In this document: positions 46,264-56,769 of the stretch, in pieces | How positions within the stretch are numbered: the first letter of the stretch is position 1 | How the letters are laid out: every line of letters starts with the position of its first letter | Origin: Jeongeupia sp. USM3 | GTDB taxonomy: Bacteria; Pseudomonadota; Gammaproteobacteria; Burkholderiales; Chitinibacteraceae | Direction of reading: 5' to 3' | NCBI RefSeq assembly: GCF_001808185.1 | Contig: NZ_CP017668.1 | Coordinates: 930,001 to 994,000 of the forward strand | DNA length: 64,000 nt | Program-made: the position numbers and the translations under genes | Notes under the pieces: generated by a model | Told to the model about the DNA's origin: nothing | The model's database searches: none | Seen by the model: only the letters and a program-made list of their open reading frames with translations

Positions 46264-47166
46264 TTACGCGAGCGACAGCGTCATGGCCACACGATACGTT
46301 GCGCCCGGTGCCAGTTCGACCGCATTGTCGAAGACATCGCCGCGCTCGAGGCAGACATACTCGCGCCACGCATCGCCGATGTCGGCCATTTTTGCCGCAG
46401 ACTCGGCCCACGGGTTCCAGACCACGGCGCTCCGGGTATCGCTGTCGATGCGGATCGTCCGGGCCGGCGTGGCGATCGTCTGCACCGCCGGCACGCTGAC
46501 ATAGACGCGATCGGTCGGATCGGCGAGCTGCAGCGTCCCGGTCTGCGGATTGCGGGTATTGGCACCGCCGACGGTGTTGATGAAGGTCGTGCCGTCGAGT
46601 CCGTCGATCTTCGCCTGCGTCACGTCGCTGACGGCAAAATAGGTGTGGAAAGCCTGGCTAAAGCTCACCGGCTTGGCGCCACGGTGTTCAAAGCGCAAAT
46701 CGAGCGTCAGTACACGCCCCACCGTCACGATCAGCGTCGCGCGGAAATCGTCGCCCCACAGCGCTTGCGAAAGCGCGTTCGGCGTCAGCACCAACGTGAC
46801 GCTGCTGCTGTCGTCGTCCAGCACCTCCGCACCGGCGATCTGCCAGTTGCTGATCCGCGCAAAGCCGTGCGCCGGCTTGCCGCCCGGATGACCGCCAAAC
46901 CATGGCAGGCACAGCGGAATGCCACCGCGAATCGCCTTGCCTTCGGTAAACACCACCTTCGGCGACAGCCACAGCAGATCGCCGCCGCCGGCCGGCACGA
47001 AGGACACCAGATGCGCGCCCTGCAGGGCAATCAGCGCCTTGCCCTGCGCGTTTTCCACCGCCAGCAGCGGCAGTTCGCTCTCGCCGCCATAGACCGACGA
47101 CGACGAAACGATGGAGACGCCGGCTACGTCAGTCAGGCGCGAATCGAAGGCAGAGAGCGAAGTCAT
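46264..47166 (-). CDS. D-hexose-6-phosphate mutarotase (YeaD-like)
   Basis: A 300-residue galactose-mutarotase-fold enzyme that interconverts anomers of hexose 6-phosphates. Family segments include LIALQGAHLVSFVPAGGGDLLWLSP, IRGGIPLCLPWFGGHP, AHGFARISNWQI, the FHTYFAVSD strand (catalytic histidine) and VWNPWAESAAKMADIGDAWREYVCLE. Single gene, ended by a strong hairpin. Convergent or tandem partners are absent. Confidence 0.9.
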   Translation of the reverse strand: MTSLSAFDSRLTDVAGVSIVSSSSVYGGESELPLLAVENAQGKALIALQGAHLVSFVPAGGGDLLWLSPKVVFTEGKAIRGGIPLCLPWFGGHPGGKPAHGFARISNWQIAGAEVLDDDSSSVTLVLTPNALSQALWGDDFRATLIVTVGRVLTLDLRFEHRGAKPVSFSQAFHTYFAVSDVTQAKIDGLDGTTFINTVGGANTRNPQTGTLQLADPTDRVYVSVPAVQTIATPARTIRIDSDTRSAVVWNPWAESAAKMADIGDAWREYVCLERGDVFDNAVELAPGATYRVAMTLSLA

Positions 47167-47267
47167 GGTGTCATCCCGGGTAAAACGCCGATTCTAGACC
47201 AAAGCGGCAGCGGCCGGACCGGATGTGGCGCTATCCGCAAAACCGGCTAAATTAGCTGACACAAGCG

Positions 47268-47687
47268 TTAATTTCTGCGCAGCGGCACCCAGACCAGCGC
47301 GTCGCCGTCGATCACCGTTTCGCCGCGGACCGTGCATGTCGTCAGCAGCCGGGCGCGCTGCTTCTCGGGGATCAGTTCGCTGACCGTCGCCGTGGCGGTC
47401 ACCGTGTCGCCGATCTTCACCGGTTTCAGGAAGCGCAGGTTCTGCGCCATGTAGATCACCCCTGGACCCGGCATCCGCGTGCCGATCACCGTCGACAGCA
47501 AGGACGCGGTGAGCATGCCGTGAATGATGCGGCTGCCGAAACGTGTCTCGCGGGCGAACTCCTCGTCGATGTGCATCGGATTGTTGTCGCCCGACAAGCC
47601 GGCGAACAGCACGACGTCGGTCTCGGTCATCGTCTTGCGGTATTCAGCGGTCAGGCCGATCGACAGGTCTTCAAAACCGTATTGCAT
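47268..47687 (-). CDS. MaoC family (R)-specific enoyl-CoA hydratase
   Basis: A 139-residue hotdog-fold enzyme. The hydratase motif FAGLSGDNNPMHIDEEFARETRFGSRIIHGML carries the catalytic aspartate and histidine, with LRFLKPVKIGDTVTATATV downstream. PhaJ-type members supply (R)-3-hydroxyacyl-CoA for polyhydroxyalkanoates, but the physiological substrate is not fixed. ATG at 47687 has AGAGG upstream; a GTG at 47693 is less likely. It is divergent from the fused ETF gene with 60 bases between starts. Confidence 0.87.
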   Translation of the reverse strand: MQYGFEDLSIGLTAEYRKTMTETDVVLFAGLSGDNNPMHIDEEFARETRFGSRIIHGMLTASLLSTVIGTRMPGPGVIYMAQNLRFLKPVKIGDTVTATATVSELIPEKQRARLLTTCTVRGETVIDGDALVWVPLRRN

Positions 47688-47747
47688 GTGCACCTCTGCG
47701 CAACCGTTAGAATTGGAACAACGTTATGCATACGCTGTGACAAAACA

Positions 47748-49490
47748 ATGTTCAAGGTACTGGTACCGGTCAAAAGGGTCGTCGACTACGCGGTCCGGGT
47801 TTCGCCGCGCAGCGACGGGCTCGACGTCGACCTCGCCGGCGTACGGATGGCGATGAACCCGTTCGACGCGATCGCGCTCGAGGAGGCGGTACGGCTCAAG
47901 GAGGCCGGCTACGCCGGCGAGATCGTCGCGGTCAGCATCGGCCCGGCCGACGCCGACGAAACGCTGCGCCAGGCGCTGGCGCTCGGCGCCGACCGTGCGC
48001 TGCGCATCGACGTGCCGGCCTCCCCCGAGCCGCTGCAGGTCGCCCGGCTGCTGGCAGCGCTGGCGCGCAGCGAACGGGTCGACCTGCTGCTGCTCGGCAA
48101 GCAGGCGATCGACGACGACGCCAACCAGGTTGCGCAGATGTGCGCTGGGCTGCTCGCCTGGCCGCAGGCGTGCTTTGCATCGAAAATTCGCGTCGGCGCG
48201 CGCTGGCAGGTCGAGCGCGAGGTCGACGGCGGGATCGAAACGGTCGAGTTCGAGCTGCCGGCGGTGATCAGCGCCGACCTGCGCCTCAACACACCGCGCT
48301 ATGTGAAGCTTCCGGCCGTGATGGCAGCGAGGCGCAAGACGGTCGAGTCGCTCGTGCCGGCCGCACTCGGCATCGACATCGCCACGCTGACCCACCGCCT
48401 GTCGGTTGCCCGTCCGCCGGCACGGCCCGCCGGCATCCGCGTCGATTCGGCCGCGGCCTGCGTCGCCGCCATGGTCGAGCGCGGCGCGCTGGGTGGCCAC
48501 AATCCGGTGAAGGCCACCGCACCGCCCCCCTTCGCGCCGGCCGCCCGGGCGCTGGTCGTCGGGCTGAATGCGCAGGACGGCGAACTGCCGGGGCTGGTCG
48601 CCGCAGCGGCCCGGCTCGCCGGCCATGTCGACGTGCTCGACGACGGTCTCCGACCGGATGGACTGCTCGCCGGCGCGGCGCGACGCCTGTGCTGTGCGGC
48701 GCCTGCCCCCTCGATCGACGCACTTGCCGACTGGATCGCCGCGCTGGCACGCGACTATGACTGCGTGATCGCTGCTGCCGACAGCGGCGGCAAGGACTGG
48801 CTGCCGCGCGCGGCAGCACTCGACGGCGCCCAAGCGTTCAGCGACGTGATCGGCATCGCCGGCGCCGATACCCTGCTGCGGGCGATCTACGCCGGCGACC
48901 TGATCGAAACCGTCCGGAACCGGCAGCCCCGGCTATGGATGACGGTACGCGCCACGGCGTTCCGTGCGATCGCCGGCGCCCATCCGCTGCGGATAGACCA
49001 GGCCGGCCCGGCCACCGGAGCGTCCAGAGTCCGCGTGCTCGGACGGCAGGCGCAGGGCGGAGAAACACTGAAGGATGCCCGCGCGCTGGTCGCCGGCGGA
49101 CGGCCGCTCGGTTCGGCCGAGCGCTTCGCCGCGGTGCTCGGGCCGCTGGCCGAGCGCCTGCGCGGCACGCTGGCGGCATCGCGCGCCGCCGTCGACGCCG
49201 GCTATGCGCCGAACAGCTGGCAGGTCGGCCAGACCGGACAGATCGTCGCCCCCGGCGTCTATGTCGCCGCCGGCATCTCCGGCGCGGCGCAGCACGTTGC
49301 CGGCATGCGCGACAGCGGGCTGATCGTCGCGATCAACACCGACCCCGATGCGCCGATGATGAAGCTGGCCGACATCGCCTGGCAGGCCGACCTGTTCGAC
49401 GCGGTACCGGCGCTGTGCGCCGCGCTCGACGCCCGTGGCGTCACTATTGCAGGCGCAGCGCCGGACTATAGTCGTTGCGGACCGGCTTGA
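47748..49490 (+). CDS. Fused electron transfer flavoprotein, beta and alpha subunits in one chain
   Basis: A 580-residue single protein. Residues 1 to about 250 are a full ETF beta subunit (MFKVLVPVKRVVDY, MNPFDAIALEEAVRLKEAG, LRLNTPRYVKLPAVMAARRK). After a short proline/alanine linker (about 254-266) an alpha subunit follows, ending in the FAD domain (SWQVGQTGQIVAPGVYVAAGISGAAQHVAG, INTDPDAPMMKLADIAWQADLF), with QVGQTG near residue 492. ETF passes electrons from acyl-CoA dehydrogenases to the quinone pool. No frame interruption is seen, so the fusion is real. ATG at 47748. Confidence 0.92.
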   Translation: MFKVLVPVKRVVDYAVRVSPRSDGLDVDLAGVRMAMNPFDAIALEEAVRLKEAGYAGEIVAVSIGPADADETLRQALALGADRALRIDVPASPEPLQVARLLAALARSERVDLLLLGKQAIDDDANQVAQMCAGLLAWPQACFASKIRVGARWQVEREVDGGIETVEFELPAVISADLRLNTPRYVKLPAVMAARRKTVESLVPAALGIDIATLTHRLSVARPPARPAGIRVDSAAACVAAMVERGALGGHNPVKATAPPPFAPAARALVVGLNAQDGELPGLVAAAARLAGHVDVLDDGLRPDGLLAGAARRLCCAAPAPSIDALADWIAALARDYDCVIAAADSGGKDWLPRAAALDGAQAFSDVIGIAGADTLLRAIYAGDLIETVRNRQPRLWMTVRATAFRAIAGAHPLRIDQAGPATGASRVRVLGRQAQGGETLKDARALVAGGRPLGSAERFAAVLGPLAERLRGTLAASRAAVDAGYAPNSWQVGQTGQIVAPGVYVAAGISGAAQHVAGMRDSGLIVAINTDPDAPMMKLADIAWQADLFDAVPALCAALDARGVTIAGAAPDYSRCGPA

Positions 49491-50301
49491 GCCGGTCCGG
49501 ATCGAGCCAGCGGCCGATCCACTTGAACACGCGGCGATAGGCGTCGTCGGTCGCCGCCTGGTTGGGGCCGGTACCCTGCGCCGCGGCCGAGGCATCCTTG
49601 CGCAACCGGCCATCGCTGCCGGGCACGTCGAAGTCGTGGTCGGCATCCGGATAGCTCACCAGATGGAAGGTATCGTCGGCGGCCTTCTCGGCCAGCCGCT
49701 GGCAAGGCGCGACCGGGGTCCAGTCGTCGTTCTCGCCCATCAGCAGCAGCGTCGGCACCGCCGCCGTGTAGCGGGCCCGCTTGGCCAGCGCGGCACACCC
49801 CGGGTAGAAGGCCACGGCGACCTTGATGCCGGGCTTGTCCCTGGCAACCAGATTGAGCAGCGTCGTCGCACCGTTGGACCAGCCCAGCGCACCGACGCGG
49901 TTGGCGTCGATCTCGCGCCGCAGCTTGAGCCAGTTCACCGCAACCTGGGCGTCATCGACGCGCTGGGCAACGTTGACACGCCGCTCGCTCGCCGGCACCG
50001 AGCACTGTTCGCGCAGGCCACGGTTGCTGAAGCTGTCGAGCAACAGCACGCCATAACCGAGTTCCTGCAACAGGCTGGCCATCCGTGCATGCCTGACCGT
50101 CAGCACGCCGGGCCGGCTCCACAAGCCGCCACAGCCGTGCAGCAGCAGCATCGCCGGCGCGCGCTGCGCACCGTTGGGCGGCGGAAAGTACTCGCCGCTC
50201 AGCATGTTGCCGCTGGCGCCGCCAAACGCGACCGGCACTGCATACGCTGGCGCCACCAGCAGGAGCCCCCAGAGCATCAGGGCTTTGAAAACATCACGCA
50301 C
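49444..50301 (-). CDS. Exported dienelactone-hydrolase-like alpha/beta hydrolase
   Basis: A 285-residue alpha/beta hydrolase. A signal peptide (VFKALMLWGLLLVAPAYA) precedes the hydrolase domain: the strand MLLLHGCGGLWSRPG, the nucleophile elbow GWSNGATT, MGENDDW (aspartate) and DADHDF (histidine) give a catalytic triad. Start is uncertain: GTG at 50301 or ATG at 50277; both retain the signal peptide. It converges on the ETF gene and overlaps it by 47 bases. Substrate unknown. Confidence 0.82.
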   Translation of the reverse strand: MRDVFKALMLWGLLLVAPAYAVPVAFGGASGNMLSGEYFPPPNGAQRAPAMLLLHGCGGLWSRPGVLTVRHARMASLLQELGYGVLLLDSFSNRGLREQCSVPASERRVNVAQRVDDAQVAVNWLKLRREIDANRVGALGWSNGATTLLNLVARDKPGIKVAVAFYPGCAALAKRARYTAAVPTLLLMGENDDWTPVAPCQRLAEKAADDTFHLVSYPDADHDFDVPGSDGRLRKDASAAAQGTGPNQAATDDAYRRVFKWIGRWLDPDRLKPVRNDYSPALRLQ

Positions 50302-50760
50302 TCGATCATCCCGATGGGTCGTGCACCCGGGCCCAGCGGGCCCGAAAAACGTCGCAATGTAACACAGCGCCGCAGCGCCCCCAAACCGCCCGGTCTTTCC
50401 CGAGAACCTGTTTACGATCTTTTCACGGCCGCATTTCGGGCCGTGCCGGAGGGAGGGCAAGGCGTCCCGCGGGGATTTCCTTCGGTCACAGGCCGCGCCG
50501 CGCTACGGGTACCGCAAGCGGTTTGCAACGCGGCCATCCACCGGCAATGCCCGAAACCCGAAGGGCCGAGCCGGAAAAAACACGTTCACTGTGTTGTGCT
50601 CCTTGCCAATAACCGGTTATTGCCGGCGTCGCACGCCTAGTGGCTGTGCTTTTTCCGGCTCGGCGCGGTCGCGAAAAGATCGTAAACAGGTTCTGACAAG
50701 CGTGCGTTACTTCGCCGTCGATGCTGGTAGCATGCTGATACCGTCAACCTTGAGCCGATC
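50302..50760. other. 459-bp gap occupied by a MITE-like repeat
   Basis: No gene is seen. Most of the gap (50402-50694) is a nested palindromic element, described separately; the flanks are ordinary G/C-rich DNA. Confidence 0.6.
50402..50694. repeat. MITE-like element (copy B) with 22-bp terminal inverted repeats
   Basis: The ends form a perfect 22-bp inverted repeat (50402-50423 and 50673-50694; arm starts AGAACCTGTTTACGATC). A nested 15-bp inverted repeat (GCCGAGCCGGAAAAA, 50565-50579, and its complement at 50650-50664) lies inside. It has no open frame of its own, and a diverged copy in opposite orientation is at 1-167. No target duplication could be seen. The terminal sequence type resembles insertion-sequence ends, so it may be mobilised by a transposase elsewhere. 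Confidence 0.7.
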
Positions 50761-51549
50761 ATGAGTGACACGCTGCGCTACGAACTTGCCGACAACGGTG
50801 TCGCCACCGTCACGCTGCACGAGGACGGCATCGCCACCGTCAACGAGATCCTCATTGCCGAGCTGACAGCGTGCCTCGCCGCGCTGTCGCAGAACCCGCG
50901 GCTCAGGGCGCTGGTGATCCGCGCCGACGGCAGCGATTTCTGCACCGGTCAGGATGCACGCTGGCGGGCGCGAATGCTCGATCACGATCAGGACGGCCAT
51001 TTCGACGAGGCGCTGGGTCTGGCCCGGCTCCTGCAGCTCGTCGACCGGATGCCGGTCCCGACGATCGCCCGTGTCCACGGCCAGGCGATCGGCATCGGCG
51101 TCGGGCTGATCGCCTGCTGCGATCTGACCGTCGCCCATCGCGACAGCAGCTTTGCGATACCCGAAGTCCGCGCCGGCCTCGTTCCGGCGATGATCGGCCC
51201 GTATCTGGTCACGCAGATCGGCGTCAGCGCCGCACGGCGCTACCTGCTGACCGGCGAGAGCTTCGACGCCGAAACGGCCCGGACGATCGGCCTCGTCCAC
51301 GAGATCGGCGACGACGACGCCACGCTGGACGCCTGGACCGGCAACTGGCTGGCCGCGGTGCTGCGCAACGGTCCACACGCACTGCTTACCGCCAAGCGGC
51401 TGATCGCGTCGGTCGCGCACCGGCCGATCGACGATGCAATGATTTCGGACCTGGCCCACCGGATCGCGCACCTGCATCGCCACCCGGAAGCGCACGAGGG
51501 CATCCACGCGCAACTGGAATCCCGCCCGCCACGCTGGCATTCGTCCTGA
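50761..51549 (+). CDS. Enoyl-CoA hydratase/isomerase family protein
   Basis: A 262-residue crotonase-fold enzyme. The oxyanion-hole segments ALVIRADGSDFCTGQD and VHGQAIGIGVGLIACCDLTVAHRDSSFAIPEVRAGLVP are typical. The catalytic glutamates of true hydratases are replaced or displaced here (IPEVRAG keeps one), so substrate and reaction are not certain; methylglutaconyl-CoA hydratase-like activity is one option. It stands alone, in tandem orientation with nothing, just after the repeat. Confidence 0.85.
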   Translation: MSDTLRYELADNGVATVTLHEDGIATVNEILIAELTACLAALSQNPRLRALVIRADGSDFCTGQDARWRARMLDHDQDGHFDEALGLARLLQLVDRMPVPTIARVHGQAIGIGVGLIACCDLTVAHRDSSFAIPEVRAGLVPAMIGPYLVTQIGVSAARRYLLTGESFDAETARTIGLVHEIGDDDATLDAWTGNWLAAVLRNGPHALLTAKRLIASVAHRPIDDAMISDLAHRIAHLHRHPEAHEGIHAQLESRPPRWHSS

Positions 51550-51550
51550 C

Positions 51551-51579
51551 AAAAAAAACGGCGGGGAACATCCCCGCCG
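51551..51579 (-). terminator. Rho-independent terminator after ppiD
   Basis: A 9-bp stem CGGCGGGGA/TCCCCGCCG with ACA loop; eight A on the plus strand give a T-tract on the minus strand, ending the leftward ppiD transcript. Confidence 0.88.
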
Positions 51580-51600
51580 CTTCTGCACTGCGTCCCGCGC

Positions 51601-53442
51601 TTACTCCGCAGGCTTGGCCTGCATGGCCCTGCCATACTCGATCTTCGCCGACTTGCGCAGGCTGTCGATGTAGTTGGAGATCTCGACCTCGCCATACATC
51701 TTCGCCAGCCCGTCGCGCATCCGCTGCTGCGTCTGCGCATCGAGTTTCGGCGCCGGTGTCGACGTCTCGACCCGGTACAGCACATAGCCCTGCTCCGGAA
51801 CCACATTGCCGACATAGGCCGGCAGCTTGTCGGCCGGGGCGCGGAACATCGCATTCAGCGTCTGCGCATCGACGCCGGACTGCATGCTGCGGCTGACGTC
51901 GATGGCCGGCATCCACTCGGCGCTCACCGCCTCGCCCTTTTGCAGCGCGGCCAGCTTCCTGGCACCGTCTTCCTGCGCCAGCTTCAGCGCCTTCTCCTGC
52001 TTGAGCTTGGCCGACAGCTCCGACGCGACAGTCGCCAGCGCAGGCACCTCAGCCGGCTTGTGTTCAACGATGCGCGCCGACACCACCTTGCCCGGGGCGA
52101 CCTCGATCGCTTCGGTATTGTGCTTGCCCTTGAGCACGTCATCGCTAAACACCGCGTCGAACAGCTTGGGGTTGTTCAGCGCCGGATCCTGCGCTCCCTT
52201 GCGGGTAACCCAGCCGCTCTGCTGGACCTGCAACTTGAACTGGTCGGCCGCCGGCTGCAGGCTGCTGCCCTGCTGGTAGACGACCTCGTTGAACTTGGCC
52301 AGCTGGCTCTGGAACGCCGCCTGCGCCTTCTGCAGCTTGAGTTTTTGCTCGATCGTCGGCTTGAGGTCGGCCAGCGCCGGGCTGCGGGCGTCCTCGAGCT
52401 TGATCACGTGATAGCCGAAATCGGTCTGCACCACGTCGCTGATCTGACCCTTGTCGAGCTTGAACACCGTATCGTCAAACGGCTTGACCATCGCGCCGCG
52501 GCCGAACCAGCCGAGCTCGCCCCCCTGCTGCGCCGAGCCCGGATCCTGGGAGTACTGCTTGGCCAGTTCCGCAAAGCGGGCCGGATTCGCACGCACTTCC
52601 TTGAGAATGCCTTCGGCCTTGGTCTTGGCTGCCGCGCGCTGCTCGGCGCTGGCATCCTTGGCGACGGTAATCAGGATATGCGCAGCACGGCGTTCTTCCT
52701 TGCCGAGCTCCGATTTGTGCTGGTCGAAATACTGCTGCACCTCGGCATCGCTGACGGTCTGCGCGTTGGCCAGCTCGTCCTGCGACAGCACCACATAGGC
52801 AAGCTTCACCATCTCCGGCGCCTTGAGCTCGTCCTTATGCTTGTCGTAGTACTGCTTGATTTCGGCTTCGCTGACGCTGACCTGATCCAGATAGGCCTCC
52901 GGCCTGAGCAGCGCGGCGGCAACGGCGCGCTTCTCGCCAAGCAGTGCCGCCATGCGATCCATGGTCTTCTGCGACTGGAAATTGCCGGACACGAATGACG
53001 ACAGCAACTGACGCAAGGCGATGTCGTCGCGCACCCGCTGCTCGAACTGGGCGACGGTCATCTGTTGTGCCGCCAGCATCTCCTGGTAGCGCTTGGCGCT
53101 GAACTGGCCGTTCTCCTGGAATGCCGGCACCGCCATGATGACTTTCTGCATCTCGGCATCGGTCGCGGCAAAACCCTGCTTGGCCGCGGCTTGCAGCAGC
53201 AGCTTCTGGCGAATCAGCTGCTCGACGACCATCGGCTTCATCTCGTTGGAGACCGCCTGCCCTTCGGTCGCCAGGGCCACGTCGCGTTCGGTGATGCGGC
53301 TGCCGCCGACCTTGGCGTAAAAATCGTCCCCGTCCTGCATCGCGCTGTAGCCGGATACGCCGAAACCGACGACCAGCCCCAGCGCAACCAGGCCGAGCAC
53401 GACCTGGACGGCCGTTTTGTTCTTCTGGACAAGATCAAACAT
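51601..53442 (-). CDS. ppiD: Periplasmic folding chaperone/peptidyl-prolyl isomerase PpiD
   Basis: A 613-residue membrane-anchored SurA/PpiD-type protein. An N-terminal membrane helix (VQVVLGLVALGLVVGFGVSG) is followed by a SurA-N-like chaperone region and one parvulin domain (about 230-360; ERRAAHILITVAKDAS, FAELAKQYSQDPGSAQQGGELGWFGRG, ISDVVQTDFGYHVIKLED). It helps newly exported outer-membrane proteins fold at the Sec translocon. Two tRNA genes and hupB lie just upstream on the same strand, but a terminator stands between tRNA-Asp and ppiD. Confidence 0.94.
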   Translation of the reverse strand: MFDLVQKNKTAVQVVLGLVALGLVVGFGVSGYSAMQDGDDFYAKVGGSRITERDVALATEGQAVSNEMKPMVVEQLIRQKLLLQAAAKQGFAATDAEMQKVIMAVPAFQENGQFSAKRYQEMLAAQQMTVAQFEQRVRDDIALRQLLSSFVSGNFQSQKTMDRMAALLGEKRAVAAALLRPEAYLDQVSVSEAEIKQYYDKHKDELKAPEMVKLAYVVLSQDELANAQTVSDAEVQQYFDQHKSELGKEERRAAHILITVAKDASAEQRAAAKTKAEGILKEVRANPARFAELAKQYSQDPGSAQQGGELGWFGRGAMVKPFDDTVFKLDKGQISDVVQTDFGYHVIKLEDARSPALADLKPTIEQKLKLQKAQAAFQSQLAKFNEVVYQQGSSLQPAADQFKLQVQQSGWVTRKGAQDPALNNPKLFDAVFSDDVLKGKHNTEAIEVAPGKVVSARIVEHKPAEVPALATVASELSAKLKQEKALKLAQEDGARKLAALQKGEAVSAEWMPAIDVSRSMQSGVDAQTLNAMFRAPADKLPAYVGNVVPEQGYVLYRVETSTPAPKLDAQTQQRMRDGLAKMYGEVEISNYIDSLRKSAKIEYGRAMQAKPAE

Positions 53443-53550
53443 GGATACTCAACTCCGCGGAGAATTCGCGTCGTATGATGCCAGAACCGACCAATACTGT
53501 CTCGAATGGCGGTAATCGGAGAACCATTTGAAACGGAACGGGCAGAAACG

Positions 53551-53581
53551 AAAAAAGCCAAGCTTTCGCTTGGCTTTTTTC
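53551..53581. terminator. Bidirectional terminator
   Basis: A perfect 13-bp stem AAAAAAGCCAAGC/GCTTGGCTTTTTT with a TTTC loop. It ends the leftward tRNA transcript before ppiD and would also work rightward. Confidence 0.93.
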
Positions 53582-53589
53582 TTCTATTC

Positions 53590-53666
53590 TGGCGGAGCGG
53601 ACGGGACTCGAACCCGCGACCCCCGGCGTGACAGGCCGGTATTCTAACCAACTGAACTACCGCTCC
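53590..53666 (-). tRNA. tRNA-Asp (GTC)
   Basis: 77 bases read on the minus strand from GGAGCGG to CCGCTCCGCCA; D-loop GTTCAGTTGGTTAGA, anticodon loop CTGTCAC with anticodon GTC, T-loop GGTTCGAGTCCC, and the encoded CCA end. Both stems pair properly. Confidence 0.97.
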
Positions 53667-53679
53667 AGAAGAGAAAGCG

Positions 53680-53707
53680 ATTATATCGTGTTTCAGAAAA
53701 CTTGCAA
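53680..53707 (-). promoter_or_regulatory. Promoter of tRNA-Asp
   Basis: Minus strand: TTGCAA (53702-53707), 16-base spacer, perfect TATAAT (53680-53685), 14 bases before the tRNA 5' end. Confidence 0.75.
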
Positions 53708-53750
53708 ACTATTTTTTGCTTTATTTACTGACCACCAACTTTCGCTTTAT

Positions 53751-53827
53751 TGGTGGGTAGTAGTGGATTCGAACCACCGACCCCCTGCGTGTGAAGCAGG
53801 TGCTCTAACCAACTGAGCTAACCACCC
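53751..53827 (-). tRNA. tRNA-Val (CAC)
   Basis: 77 bases read on the minus strand from GGGTGGTTAGCTCAG to ACTACCCACCA, with anticodon arm CCTGC-TTCACAC-GCAGG, anticodon CAC (reads GTG), T-arm GGTGGTTCGAATCCACT and encoded CCA. Confidence 0.95.
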
Positions 53828-53865
53828 AACCGTTTCGTCACCGCATCAGCAGCAACGAAAGAACA

Positions 53866-54138
53866 TCATTGTACTGCATCTTTCAGCGATTTGCCAGCCC
53901 TAAATTTGGGCTGCTTCGCTGCAGCGATTTCGATCGTTTCACCGGTACGCGGATTGCGGCCGCTGCGTGCTTCACGCTCGGCAACATAGAAGGTACCGAA
54001 GCCGACCAGCGTCACTTCGTCGCCAGCCTGCAGTGCCTTGGAAATGGCTTCAACAGCAGCGTCGAGCGACTTGCCAGCAGCAGCCTTGGACAGGCCGGCA
54101 GATTCAGCGATAGCGTCGATCAGTTCAGATTTGTTCAC
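53866..54138 (-). CDS. hupB: DNA-binding protein HU-beta
   Basis: A 90-residue HU protein that bends and compacts DNA. MNKSELIDAIAESAGLSKAAAGKSLDA, GFGTFYVAEREARSGRNPRTGETIEI and KFRAGKSLKDAVQ match the family. It has its own promoter (see below) and lies downstream of lon, as in E. coli. Confidence 0.97.
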   Translation of the reverse strand: MNKSELIDAIAESAGLSKAAAGKSLDAAVEAISKALQAGDEVTLVGFGTFYVAEREARSGRNPRTGETIEIAAAKQPKFRAGKSLKDAVQ

Positions 54139-54192
54139 TTACGTCCCCTTTCATTCTGGTTGGTTAGGTCCGGCGGGCCGATTGCTAGAGAG

Positions 54193-54222
54193 GTTATAGC
54201 AAGCAGCAAAAATACGTGTCAA
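54193..54222 (-). promoter_or_regulatory. hupB: hupB promoter
   Basis: Minus strand: perfect TTGACA (54217-54222), 18-base spacer, TATAAC (54193-54198). It sits at the end of lon, directly upstream of hupB. Confidence 0.75.
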
Positions 54223-56652
<2,430 letters not shown>

Positions 56653-56691
56653 ATCGTTTGCCTTGAATGAGGTTGCTAAGCGTTGTTCGAA

Positions 56692-56720
56692 TAATGTGGT
56701 CTGGCGGGCGGAAATTCAAC
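56692..56720 (-). promoter_or_regulatory. lon: Heat-shock (sigma-32-like) promoter of lon
   Basis: On the minus strand: GTTGAATTT (56712-56720) and CCACATTA (56692-56699) with a spacer of about 14 bases, similar to the CTTGAAA / CCCCATnT consensus. It lies 40 bases before the lon start codon. Confidence 0.55.
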
Positions 56721-56734
56721 GCCGCCATCCTGCC

Positions 56735-56764
56735 AAAAATGCGCCGCCCGCACGAGGCGGGCGG
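56735..56764 (-). terminator. Rho-independent terminator after clpX
   Basis: An 8-bp stem CCGCCCGC/GCGGGCGG with a 5-base loop; five A on the plus strand give a T-tract on the minus strand, after a five-base gap. It separates clpX from lon. Confidence 0.7.
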
Positions 56765-56769
56765 TTCGG

